This document shows, one piece after another, positions 34,464 to 44,622 of a stretch of 64,000 nucleotides of DNA (its first letter is position 1; every line of letters starts with the position of its first letter). The position numbers and the translations under genes were made by a program. The DNA comes from Hofstenia miamia (taxonomy: Eukaryota > Xenacoelomorpha > Acoela): contig SCFE01000003.1 in NCBI GenBank assembly GCA_004352715.1, positions 3,928,668-3,992,667 of the forward strand, in the 5' to 3' direction. Under the pieces are notes generated by a model that ran no database searches, was not told where the DNA came from, and worked only from the letters and a program-made list of their open reading frames with translations.

Positions 34464-37081
34464 ATAATTTTGAAAGCGTATTAGCTCCTTTTTATGCACT
34501 AAGTTCAGTAGATAATGGTCGTAATAAAATTTTTAGGTTAAAATAGTCATGCCCTATAGTTATATTATGTACATGTAGGTGGGAAATATTTGTAGTATAT
34601 TTGAACTTTGAACTTAATAGTTTAAAAGACTTGCAAATTGATTTTTTTTAGAATTATAATTATTTAACAGATTAACCCTAGTAAACCGAAGGTCGGTCTC
34701 TCATATTTTGCAAGAACTTATTAATATTGTTTGCGAAATTTGTAAAAAATTATATTTGAAAAGTTAGGAATGAATTCTAATGAATTGCATAATTTTCAAC
34801 TGCACAAAAACCAATACTTTATATATTTCAAAATGCCCCCATTTTAAGATTTGTTGACGTCATCAAAGATAATTATGACATCAAATTTTTGAACATTCAT
34901 ATTTGATAATGTTGAAATTAAGAAAATTTGTTCAAAGTTTCATTCTAACACCATAATTCAATCCCCGCCTCCAGACATGAGGAGCTTAAGCAAGCATAGA
35001 CCCAATGGGATTAAAGTGCTGAGAACATGACTTAATGTTTTTAAACGTTTTTACATTCCCTAAAATGCCTTCGTAAATTTAAGAACATGATGAAAATGAT
35101 AAATTCTTCTCAGTATCTATTAACACTATAATTTGTTTAGTGCCACAAGGCATTTCCACTGTAATCAACATAAAATTATCATATATTTTACTTAAAGACA
35201 CTGTTGGCAATGTTCTTTATATATACTTTACGCCGATTGAATGAAATAAATGCGTCTCGAAGGAAATTTTGCCAACTAATTAATGACAGAAATTTTTTCT
35301 AATTTGAAATGGAAACTGCTATAAATCTCTTGAAGCTGTGAAGGACGATTTCTTTATGTCTACAGAAAACAGTTTTACGTGTAATTAATAAGTGCTTCAA
35401 TAGACACGTCCGGTTTTTTTAAAATGTATGTAAGAACAGGAAAACAGTATTAAGTTCATATAAAATTGGTTATAAATAGCACTGAATTCATAATTGTGCA
35501 AAGCTATCTTTGAACATCAACTCAATCGACCGACGAATTAACCAATAGTTCAGACGAACATTGCTTGATCTGATGTCAGCCATGTTTGCAAATTTTACTA
35601 GATGAACACAAAATGAAAATTCAAAAGCAAAATCAATCAAGCATGCAAAATTTTAATGCCATGAATTAATACAAAACATTATATATTCAATTTTTGAAGA
35701 TAGGCCAATTTTAGGTTTTCTGGCCTATCAAATGTCGTGATTTAACCGAATTTTTTTTTGATATGCATTCTCACAATATTTCAACTCATATTCGTCCTTA
35801 ACTGTGAAATTTCCCCGTTATTTAGGCAATGAATCCTTCGAACAAAAAATATTGTTTTTTACTACAATGTAAGCCAGTGTTATAAACAAATATTTTATTT
35901 ACTGTTATGATTAATTCGTCAATTGAAAATCAGTGTTGGCTAGTTTAGACATTTCAATTTTGAAAATTCAATATAATAGCATATTTCTGCTATGAGGAAT
36001 TTGTTGATTTCCAATTTCTTAAGTTTTGTCAATAGTTTTGTAAATTAATGTTTATTCTTGAAACCTTCCATGAAATGATTGGACTTGCTTTCTTACAATA
36101 CTTTTTCGCAGAAATCAAATAGAAATATTACAATATTTTTGTTGGAGCGTTAAAGTCATATGCCATTATTCATCTGCTTAGCAATCTACAAAGTGAAAAA
36201 ATTATATTTTATGATTATACAGTTTTATGCATGCAACTTTCTAACCCATTTCATGCAACTTAAATAACACAATAATTATGTTTTGGTGCAAATGCACCCA
36301 TACCACCATTACGTATACTTTTTAATTCCGTCACCAACCGTTAAGAATCGCTGTTATGAACATATTTGTGGCATTGATATGTTTCCTCAAACATCAAGAA
36401 AATGGGGGATTTGATTGTAGGAGCGAACTATCACCGTTTTACGACATTTCAATGGCAATAAATTGAGCGACCAATTATTGAAAAAATAAACTCCAAAAAG
36501 CATTCCAATAACTATTTAACAGGATACTTTCTGATTTAGTTAAAAAAAAGTAATGATGACGAACTGACGGGGGACAATCTACTATGCCTCCTACCCTACG
36601 TGACTGTTTAATAGAGCAGTGATTTTGTTAATATACTTTAGTGGTGCAAATATCACCCAGAACAAATGAAGCGAAATATTCAACGCATGTTTGATGATGA
36701 GGCATTCCTACTGACCTCTCTTTGGTTATGGAGCTGGTCTAGAACAATAAAATTTATAAAAGATTCTCTTTGCAATTCACTACAATTATTTTTTAAAAAC
36801 AGTTATTTACATAAAATTTTCTCATTCTAATGAACTTCAATCAATAATTAATTGATCAACTTAATTTTAAAAGTTAAATCAATGTTGGTTATAAATTTAA
36901 TATTTTTTGAGATTTTAATGAGACTGTTCAAGACGAAATCAATTCATTTCATTCTTAAATGTTATTTCAATTAAGCAAAACAAAATTCGTTATAGAAACA
37001 AGTTTTGAACACTTTTTTTTTAACCTATACCTATGCAGTCATTATTGAGAATACATACAAGCCATACAAGCCTGGTGCTGA

Positions 37082-37305
37082 GGCTACGGCTAGACTAGGT
37101 GATTGTTTAAAAGTGATTCGTCATACTTGAAGCATTGCATGTCTAACCACCAGAGACAATTAGCGAGGTGACAATGACAAGGAAATCGTGGGCTATCGAT
37201 TTCTTCGCGATCGTCGCGCAACTAATTATCTCGGGTAATTAGTCGTCCGATTCTACCAAAATGTGAGAGATCACGTGTGACCAATTGCATAGTCTGAACG
37301 TAGCC
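37082..37305. mobile_element. PIF/Harbinger-like MITE, 224 bp
   Basis: Left end GGCTACGGCTAGACTA; right end reversed GGCTACGTTCAGACTATG. Flanking triplets are TGA (37079-37081) and TTA (37306-37308), near the TWA target preference of PIF/Harbinger elements. The interior is unusually GC-rich for this window and full of short self-complementary words (TTCGCGATCGTCGCGC, AATTATCTCGGGTAATT), so the single strand can fold extensively. No transposase. Confidence 0.65.
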
Positions 37306-40053
37306 TTAGGCCTACGATAATATCATCACTATGCTGTTATTCGCAATTCCTCTAAATTAATGACAAATATTTGATTGAATACTCTGCAACTAATCTCATT
37401 TGAGCTTGAGGCGTGAAACGGAATATTATTAGAAGAACCGATCAGGACAGATTATTTGCATATATTACAGATGGGACCGTAGTCTAGACTGTTTCAGTCC
37501 CAACTCTGAGCTCAGACATATACTTTTATAACATCATGATCCAAATCGATCAATGCATCGGTTCAATTTATGTGAAATAGATATCACATATAACAACTCA
37601 TCGGCCAGTGAATCTGAAAATATATCAATAAGAAACAAAATTTATTAACAGTGGCGGATTCAGAGAAAGAATACCCGGATGCTTGCCTTCTCAACAAAAT
37701 TTTTTAGGGAAAACCAGACGAAGCTAATCTCAGTAAATCCCCGGCCTGGTACTACTTTTTCCTCAAAATGATTTATTTTTCTGAAAAATAACATGGTTGG
37801 ATTCCGACTTTCTTCTATATCAGAAACGTCCACAGTTTTTGTATGCTACAACAAATGGCTTATTCGCATATACTTAATTTGCATTAAATCATCATTATTC
37901 AATCACATGTCTTCATGATACACAAATCAATTTTTAGGTTCAGCTAGCATCTGATAAACAAAATGTTCAGGTTTGAAACCCTACATTGGAATATTCCTGA
38001 ACAAATTACTGTATTGTTTAGTTCGAATATTAATAGTCAACCTATGTTACAGCATGAGACAATATATCAATTAAAATTTGCAAAATAAACGTCCCATTTC
38101 AACGAAATTATCATTCAAATCTAGTTGAATTATCCTAACCCTAACAGAGATGGAAATGGGGCAAATTTTCGTAAACTAGCCCGCTCAACCCCACAGAAAT
38201 TAGGATCTGCCCCATATTCATGTGTTGACATCTGCCCTAATTGAAAATTGAAGAATGTGCGAACTATGCCAATATACTGCTGTATACATACAAATTTACC
38301 AAACTTGATATTAATTCAAAATTGCAAAAGTAATTACAATTATGAAATATTGTTCTTTGGCAATTTTTAGAAATTTATTCTGTTCAATTTCAACTTCTTA
38401 TGTAATAATTGACTTCGATATCCTGAAATAATCATGAATAAAATATTTTGAAATTTCATTTAGCTGAGTGAAATTTCAAACTAATTTATTCATGATTATT
38501 TATTTTTATTTTCTTACAAACTAAGGATTCAGGACACCTTTTCACAATTTTGCAATGCTTTTGTAAATCACTTTAACTTAATTTTTCTGATGTGTGCGAA
38601 GCCTTTCTGGGGAAAGTGATTCAGCTGGCGAATTTCAAGGGAATTGGCTTGTTTTATGATTGATTTTGTCATTTGTTGAAATATTATTTTGATTTTGTAT
38701 AAGACTTCATTAGATTGACCGAGGCCATAAAATGTAAGAATTGTTTTGTATTTGATTAAATTCTCTTATAAATATGCATTTATATTTATACACTAATCCA
38801 TCCTGCTTTGATATAAGCTAATTGTTGACTATAAGTTATCAGAAAACTTATTATTTTAAAAAGCACTGGCAACAATTGTTTAAATAATAATTTTCTCAAG
38901 GCTTCAATAACAACACACCAAATGTCATTACCATAGTCATTTTGATATTGCAGGCGTCTTCCTTTGTCGTATGGCTTGAGGAGAACTGCTACCAATTGAC
39001 ATTTTGCACTTTTGCTAAGCAATTTTCAGAATTCTATTGACTGCATTTTTAATTGCTATGCTGTAGTTAACTTACAACGTTCTTAATTCTTTGTTCTACA
39101 TTATTATAACAATTACAAGTATTTGATTCAATTTACTTGTTGTTGATATTTTTGCTGAAGTACATTAGTATTTATTGAATAATATTGCTTCAATATATAT
39201 TGCAGAGATTTTCTATTTCCTAACAACAACAATTATACATACAACACGAAGACCATGGAATTAACTCCATTAATAAATCAATGCTCCAACATATATAAAC
39301 ATAATTCCCCAAACAATTTTAATAAAATATGTTGAGCATTTTTTATTCCAAAAATGTGTAGCATACTCTAATCTTATTTGTGCAAGCTGATTTAAATTTT
39401 GTAACGATTTTCTAACTCTTAAGAAAATATGGCATTGAAGATAATCCAGGCTTAAATTCTGACATTTCTGCAGATATAAAAATTAATTAAAACCTAAAGA
39501 GATTCTCTGAAATGAACGACTTAATTTTTCAAAATCTCTGAAACAAATTACCTACTTATAATGAATTCCGGGTAAATTGACCAAAATTCAATTCTTGTCA
39601 TTTCTGAAGCATGTCTGGATGATATGGAAGTAAATAGCCTGGGGACATCCAAAGTTACAGCAATCCACATTTATATAATAACGTCAAATCTAAAAAAAAA
39701 GTAGAGTTCTATAACTAATTTCAATGTTTATTAAGTCACAATTGAGAAACGACCTCAGAAATCATATTTGAAGTTTATGGGTTGGAATATTACCAAATAA
39801 TCATTATCAATCAATTAATATTTTATGTTGTCTAAACAAAAAATTTAACAAATTGTTTCATTCTTAAAATTAATGGGTTATTGCAAGAGAGCATTAGTTT
39901 GAATGACTTAGTCGACCTTAACATTTTTGAAGAAGCCCTGTCAGTTGTTAATCAATTGTAAATTATTATGAGTTTTCAATAACCAGATAGATTTAGGCTA
40001 ACAACCTGTTAGATGTAAAAGTATATAATCGCATTGATAGTATTAGTGTGAAT
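37306..40053. other. Non-coding stretch with one strong hairpin
   Basis: No coding sequence recognised. At 37649 a CAGTGGCGGATTCAG string resembles a hAT end, with only a poor partner (GGATTCCGAC) near 37800. A long hairpin lies at 38426-38501. Confidence 0.4.
38426..38501. repeat. Hairpin with 33-bp arms and 10-base loop
   Basis: The left arm begins AAATAATCATGAATAAA and ends TTTGAAATTTCA. The right arm (38469-38501) is its reverse complement at 30 of 33 positions, and the loop is TTTAGCTGAG. No coding or element context explains it. It may be a foldback element remnant or a structured RNA if transcribed. Confidence 0.8.
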
Positions 40054-40099
40054 GTGAATGTTAATACCAGAATACACACGTATATTTTATTGTGTTCTA
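40054..40099 (+). repeat. Possible 5' LTR, left part (interrupted)
   Basis: ACACACGTATATTTTATTGT at 40074-40093 and then TTCTA match 44269-44292, and the sequence resumes after the mariner at 42410-42428 (TTTGGGCTTAACTTTATCA). The two together equal the uninterrupted sequence at 44269-44311. Its position before a tRNA-primer-like site suggests an LTR. The beginning of the LTR is uncertain; upstream similarity (TGAA...TTA) is weak. Confidence 0.45.
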
Positions 40100-40209
40100 C
40101 AGGGTGATCCAAAAGTCACTGTGCACCTGATAAATTCCAGAAATACATGCATAATATGGAAATTAAAACAACAAAATATCGAAATTTCCGAACTCTATTA
40201 TCAAATCTT

Positions 40210-40920
40210 TTACAATAAATGCTTATATCTGCAAATATACTTATCTTCAGACCTACAATAAATGTTGGAAATGCATCCCATCAGCTTGCAAGCAAAGTTC
40301 GACGCGTCTTTGCATGTTGTGAAACACGCGAGATAAAAGATTTCGCGAACGTCATTGCATATGACACCCTTCAAATCTTCTATTGTAAGAGGATTGTCTC
40401 GATACACCAGATCCTTCAAATGACCCCATAGATAAAAACCTCGAAGCAAAGACATGGACTTCATTGCCGTGTGCGCAGTAGCACCGTCCTGTTGGAAGTA
40501 TCCGCGGTTTTTTTCATTTCTTTGCAGTTGCTCAAGGAAAGGGGTGATTATCAACTTACAATATCGGTCACTGTTAATGGTCTCTTAAAAGAAAATTGGT
40601 CCAATAATTCTGTTTCGTGACATTGCGCACCAAACACCAATTTTCTGTTGATGTAATGGCGACTCGTGAAAGTGATGTGGATTATCTGTAGACCAGTAAC
40701 GATTATTCTGACCATTCACATAGCCGCTAAGATGAAACGACACTAAAAAATGTTATATCCAGTATATCTTCACCTTCTTTACGGATAAAATCATTGAACC
40801 AGAGGCAGTACATAACGCGTTTTTCATAATCGTCTTCCTGCAATTCATTAAGACATCGAATTTTGTATGGTTTCAGGTGCAATTTCGATCTCATTGTTCT
40901 TTGAACAACACCGTATGATA
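40210..40920 (-). pseudogene. Mariner transposase catalytic half
   Basis: DDE/D transposase segment that would cut and rejoin DNA at the element ends. The motifs, in order from 40920 down, are YGVVQRTMRSKLHLKPYKI, a damaged first-Asp block, FHLSGYVNGQNNRYW, GVWCAMSRN, a stop in FF*ETINSDRY, and QQDGATAHTAM. These lead directly into FYLWGHLKDLVY, so roughly 25-30 residues including the third catalytic residue are gone. The longest open part is 40554-40210. It belongs with the HTH part at 42031-42284. Confidence 0.85.
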
Positions 40921-40928
40921 GTCTAGTT

Positions 40929-41382
40929 CAGGGATCCAACATGATTAATCGTCAACACGATTAATCGAGATTAATCGGATGGATGCATCGATCGTGTTGG
41001 TCAAGTAAATTAGATTAATCGTAAACAGCGTGCTCGATTAATCTAGATTATTCTAATTAAGTTGATGCTTATGCATTCAGTTACGTGTTGTCATTTTCGG
41101 TTTGATATCTTATCTATGGCCACTATTCTTGTGTCATATGTTTTACAAAAGACCTTAACACCGGACATAGAAGAAGAGCGTGATGATTAGGCATCTAACA
41201 TATTTAGGAAGCGTCGGATGTCGCCTAATTCTATATATAAGGATCCTCGATTTTATCTTGCCAACTTCTAATCAGGTTGAGAGACTGTTCAGCAAAGCTG
41301 GTTATGCTCTATCTGATTTCCAAAATCGTTTATTACCCCTCGACTTAGAGATCCAAATATTTCTTTGCCCTAACAAGCACAT

Positions 41383-41416
<34 letters not shown>

Positions 41417-41802
41417 NNNNNNNNNNNNNNNNNNNNNNNNNNNNNNNNNNNNNNNNNNNNNNNNNNNNNNNNNNNNNNNNNNNNNNNNNNNNNNNNNNNN
41501 NNNNNNNNNNNNNNNNNNNNNNNNNNNNNNNNNNNNNNNNNNNNNNNNNNNNNNNNATAATAATAATAATTATGTGGAGTAAAATGACTTCAGGAAATAA
41601 TCTCAAATAACAATAATAGTTGATATTTTCTATTTTGAATATCTTTCAATTGATATATAGTATTTTAAATATTTTTAATCAGAAGTAGATTAATCGACGA
41701 TTAATCGCGATTATTAATCTCCTGGCAACAGCGATTACGATTAATCTATCGCCAAAATTTTTTTTCATACGATTAATCGCGATTAAAATCTAACGATCCC
41801 TG
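40929..41802 (+). mobile_element. hAT element remnant nested in the mariner
   Basis: Begins CAGGGATCC and ends CGATCCCTG. Both subterminal regions (40938-41055 and 41690-41790) contain numerous GATTAATCG words in both orientations, a typical transposase-binding pattern of hAT subterminal repeats. The plus-strand frame 41180-41386 ends with PTSNQVERLFSKAGYALSDF and then RLLPLDLEIQIFLCPN, the hATC dimerisation domain at the transposase C-terminus. The rest of the transposase is missing, so this is an internally deleted copy. Flanks GTCTAGTT and ATATAGAG do not match as an 8-base duplication, implying later rearrangement at one side. An assembly gap lies inside. Confidence 0.8.
41387..41570. repeat. 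(TAA)n microsatellite with 140-base gap
   Basis: ATA/TAA trinucleotide array on both sides of an N run (41417-41556). The true array length is unknown. Confidence 0.9.
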
Positions 41803-42029
41803 ATATAGAGTATAGAGAGAAAGTTTAGAAAAGTTTAGGAATGCTAGCATGGTTTAATTGTCTATTTAAAAGTTTTTTACGTTGATGTTTTATTAATAAT
41901 GCTTCAGTGATCTTGGTATGTTTGTTCTTAGTTAATATTTTAAGTGATCTTTTGTTGATTGGTGATGATGTAAGTCAATTTCTGATGTTAGGTGGCCTCT
42001 TAGGTGTTCTTTAATTCTAATTTCCAAAT
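41803..42029 (-). pseudogene. Penelope-like GIY-YIG endonuclease tail
   Basis: Minus strand from about 42020: EIRIKEHLRGHLTSEI, H-rich DLHHHQ, then after a frameshift ILTKNKHTKITEALLIKH and LLNRQLN. This matches the C-terminal end of the GIY-YIG endonuclease of Penelope-like elements (RxxEHLR..., H.xxxxH, then IxEALLIxxxxPxLNxQ). Only the last third of the domain is present. It lies between the nested hAT element and the single N at 42030, so its relation to the mariner around it may be affected by a contig join. The reverse transcriptase at 30159-31010 is of the same superfamily but on the other strand. Confidence 0.5.
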
Positions 42030-42030
42030 N
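42030..42030. other. Single-N assembly join
   Basis: One N separates mariner helix-turn-helix coding sequence (right) from Penelope-type coding sequence (left). No duplicated flank is visible here, unlike at the other single Ns. Confidence 0.75.
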
Positions 42031-42284
42031 GGCCTTCCACTTCTGGGTGCGTCCGCAACTGATCCAGTAGTGCGAAATTTTTCAATTAAATGATATACGG
42101 CATTGCGATGTGGGGCTTCAGAATCAGGAAAAGCCTCTTGAAACTGTTGCTTCACTTCAGCAGAGTAATGCCCTCCGCTACGAAATACGTGCTCGACCAA
42201 AAAAGCGTTCCTCCAGTGATAGCATGCTTCAGAATTAAAACCGTTACAAGTGCGAGGTCTTTTAACGGGAGCGATGAGTTTCAC
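42031..42284 (-). pseudogene. Mariner transposase N-terminal DNA-binding domain
   Basis: The N-terminus shows a first helix-turn-helix (SEACYHWRNAFLVEHVFRSG), then HYSAEVKQQFQEAF, PHRNAVYHLIEKFRTTG and SVADAPRSGR, the usual order of a Tc1/mariner bipartite DNA-binding domain ending in the GRP-type linker. It is open for 85 codons and stops at the N at 42030. Confidence 0.8.
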
Positions 42285-42412
42285 TCAAAGACCAAACGAG
42301 ACAGCGAGGCGGTGAGTCAGCGGACTGGAATGATTAAATATTCACTAGTGCTGCACGAGGTGCCTCCAACTGACACTGATTTCTGTTAATAATAAGGTGC
42401 ACAGTGACTTTT

Positions 42413-42428
42413 GGGCTTAACTTTATCA
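42413..42428 (+). repeat. Possible 5' LTR, right part
   Basis: GGGCTTAACTTTATCA directly follows the truncated mariner end and equals 44296-44311. It ends in CA, as LTRs do. Confidence 0.45.
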
Positions 42429-42429
42429 A

Positions 42430-42441
42430 TGGTAGCAGATG
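42430..42441 (+). promoter_or_regulatory. Possible primer-binding site
   Basis: TGGTAGCAGATG lies one base after the proposed LTR end and resembles the TGGTAKCAGAGC-type site that pairs with initiator methionine tRNA in copia-class elements. Two or three positions deviate. Confidence 0.4.
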
Positions 42442-44268
42442 TCTTTGAGGTATAGTAATCCACCACTGATTTCTGATGATGTCAATGTTATGTATGGAGA
42501 AATGAAACAATGACAACATATAAGCGACCAACAAAATTTTCCAGGCCTATAGTAATGTAATGTGAACCGGGTGGGAAAAGATGGAAAACCAATGGCATGT
42601 TTGATATATCATTTAGCATGAAATTGTCCTGAAAGAATAAACAGACGTTATGCGAACTCTGCTTATATTACTAAAACATCAAATGAAAACGAGCATTACG
42701 ATCCGACGACATAAAAGTTTCTGGTTACATGGACACTCTCTTCTGTTGGTCCATCATTGTTGGAGCAGTCTTTGAATTGTGCTATTCTCTACAGTGTTTG
42801 TGGAAACGAGTGGGTTGAATATTACATCAACAGTTTGTCAGATAAATTCAAAGATGTAAGAATGATTAAATCCAATGCAAAGGTAATGTTTGGAAATCTT
42901 AAATATACTAATGTAATTATGAAGACTATTTTTCCTGTTATTATCGGCAATAAATTTTGCACTATAGAGTGCGACGTTATTAATGGCAAGTTGCCGCTTT
43001 TATTGAGCAAACATGCGCTTAAAAGAGCAAAATGTAAACTTAATTTTGAAACAGATACTGCCTATTTGCTGATCAAAGTTTATCAGGGCATTATATTCTA
43101 CCCTTAAATGGTAGTATTTTTACAGGTGGAACAGGAGTGTCTCCCCATAATAATTTAAAATTAAATAGAAATTTTGTGAGTTTGCTGACAGATGGTAAAT
43201 AAATTACATGTTCAATTTGGTTACTGTAATGCCGAGTCTTTATGAAAAATAATAAATGATTTGAGTTTAAAGTTATAGCAGTATGTGCAAATTGTAATAT
43301 TTATCGTATCCATAAGAAACCAGCAAATCTACCCAACGTTTGTTTGCCTTTAAGCAGTAAATTTAATAGTATTTTTTCAATGGATTTGCATCAAATTGAT
43401 CAAAATGTATGTTATTTTCTTATGATTTGCATCTTTAGTCGATTTAGTGTGGTTGCGTTGTAAGATTAAAAAACCTGAAGAAATAATAGAAAATTGTTTA
43501 CGGTATTAGGTGTCGGTTTTCGGCCCACCAACCACTGCAATTCTTACAGACAATGGTGGACAATTTGCTAACGAAAATGTGTAGAGTTTAGCTTAAAATT
43601 TTAACCTCAAATTACTTACAACGCCCGTGTATTGTACTGCAATGGAAAAGCACAACGGAATTATTACCGATATTCTAGAACGTGTACAAGATGAACACCC
43701 GTCTATGTCGTTAGAAGCATGTGTTGCATATGCTTGTATGGCGAAAAATAATTTGTACAATAATTCTGGATTTAGTCCGCCCTGCTCAAATAGTTTTTTT
43801 GGCAGAAATGCACATCTTCCTAGCATAACAGAGAATATACCACCAGCCCTCAAATGGGTTAGTACTAGCAAAACAGTAGCAGATACTTTAAACATGATAC
43901 ATGCAACTAGAAAGGTATATTTCCGAGAACTCCGAGTAAATACGTAGAGCGCTAAAAAGTAATTTATGAGAATCTAAGGGTAATAATTCCGTTGAAGATG
44001 TTTACTTCAGAGACCGAGAAAATCATAAATGAAAAGGACCAGCAAAAGTGTTAGGAATTGACGGAAAAGTTGTATTTTTATGTTATGGTTCGAGAATGCT
44101 TAAAGTTCATGTATGCGACCTTATGCCCTGTAATGTAGATTTTACAAACACAAAAGGTAACGAGACCAATAAAGTAAATACAACCACTCTACAATCAGAA
44201 ACAGAGATATATTCAAATCCAATAACAACTATCCATGATGAAAAAGCGATCATGAAACATTTATTAGT

Positions 44269-44311
44269 ACACACGTATATTTTATTGTTCTATTTGGGCT
44301 TAACTTTATCA
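44269..44311 (+). repeat. Possible 3' LTR / uninterrupted insertion site
   Basis: Contains ACACACGTATATTTTATTGT, TCTA and TTTGGGCTTAACTTTATCA in one piece, the sequence that is split by the mariner at 40099/42413. It is therefore the empty site and probably the end of the 3' LTR. Confidence 0.5.
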
Positions 44312-44622
44312 AGCCCAACCGAAATATATATGGCCTCTGCCATCTTCATTGATTTTCATTTATAATATCATTAACAACTACAACTATCTATGCCCTGAAT
44401 TGAAGAAAAACACTTGTTAACATATGACATTAAATTGTCTAGTGTCGGTAATACCGGAGTACGCGAGATATATCAGCGGATATCTTCAGGCATTCTTTCC
44501 AGAAACAACTGTCTCTGAAAAGTAGACATGGTTTGTGATTGCAGTAAGAGACATGTTACTCATCATTTCAGAGGTTTTCTCACCAGTCAGCATTGGATAG
44601 TGGATCAGCTGTGTACTGTGTT

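Larger units (their letters stand above)
32406..37078. other. Non-coding stretch with microsatellites
   Basis: No gene recognised. Contents: TA arrays at 32849-32892, 34329-34367 and 34446-34463; a GGGAC-rich block at 33680-33970; remaining sequence featureless and AT-rich. Confidence 0.45.
40100..42412 (-). mobile_element. Tc1/mariner element, interrupted and partly deleted
   Basis: Left end CAGGGTGATCCAAAAGTCAC (inserted at TA, 40098-40099) continues to TGTGCACCT. The right inner end GGTGCACAGTGACTTTT matches in reverse, but its outermost CAGGGTGATCC part is missing. The coding strand is minus. The N-terminal helix-turn-helix lies at 42284-42031 (CYHWRNAFLVEHVF, then PHRNAVYHLIEKF). The catalytic half lies at 40920-40210, with HLKPYKI, FHLSGYVNGQNN, GVWCAMSRN, GYFQQDGATAHTA (second catalytic Asp) and LWGHLKDLVY. 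The first-Asp block (FFSDE) is lost in a small deletion, and the SPD block with the third acidic residue is deleted. A hAT element and a Penelope fragment separate the halves. Non-functional. Confidence 0.85.
42430..44311 (+). pseudogene. LTR retrotransposon pol fragment (protease-integrase, copia order)
   Basis: Protease part 42757-43107: the active-site block reads LNCAILYSVCG where Asp is expected after Leu (Asp to Asn). The flap region follows, then IECDVINGKLPLLLSKHALK. Integrase part 43210-43947: a VCANC zinc half-motif, then SMDLHQ, ILTDNGGQF and AMEKHNGI, which supply the D, D and E catalytic residues, and then GFSPPCSNSFFGRNAHLP. C-terminal part 44048-44311: KVVFLCYGSRMLKVHVCDL. Several frameshifts and stops occur between segments. 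Protease directly followed by integrase is the copia order; gypsy elements have reverse transcriptase in between. Reverse transcriptase and RNase H are missing, lost by deletion before 44269. The copy is dead. Confidence 0.8.

Noticed and set aside
34960-35035. AATTCAATCCCCGCCTCC as a tRNA B box
   Set aside because: No A box upstream and no alignment to the other two SINE-like segments beyond this word.
37649-37815. CAGTGGCGGATTCAG as a hAT end
   Set aside because: No convincing right end or target duplication; only a weak GGATTCCGAC partner.
38150-38240. GATGGAAATGGGGC and GCCCCATATTCATG as inverted ends of a very short MITE
   Set aside because: Match is short, and the interior is too small to distinguish from chance.
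43593-43895. Minus-strand 100-codon frame
   Set aside because: Shadow of the copia integrase on the plus strand, which has the D, D and E motifs.
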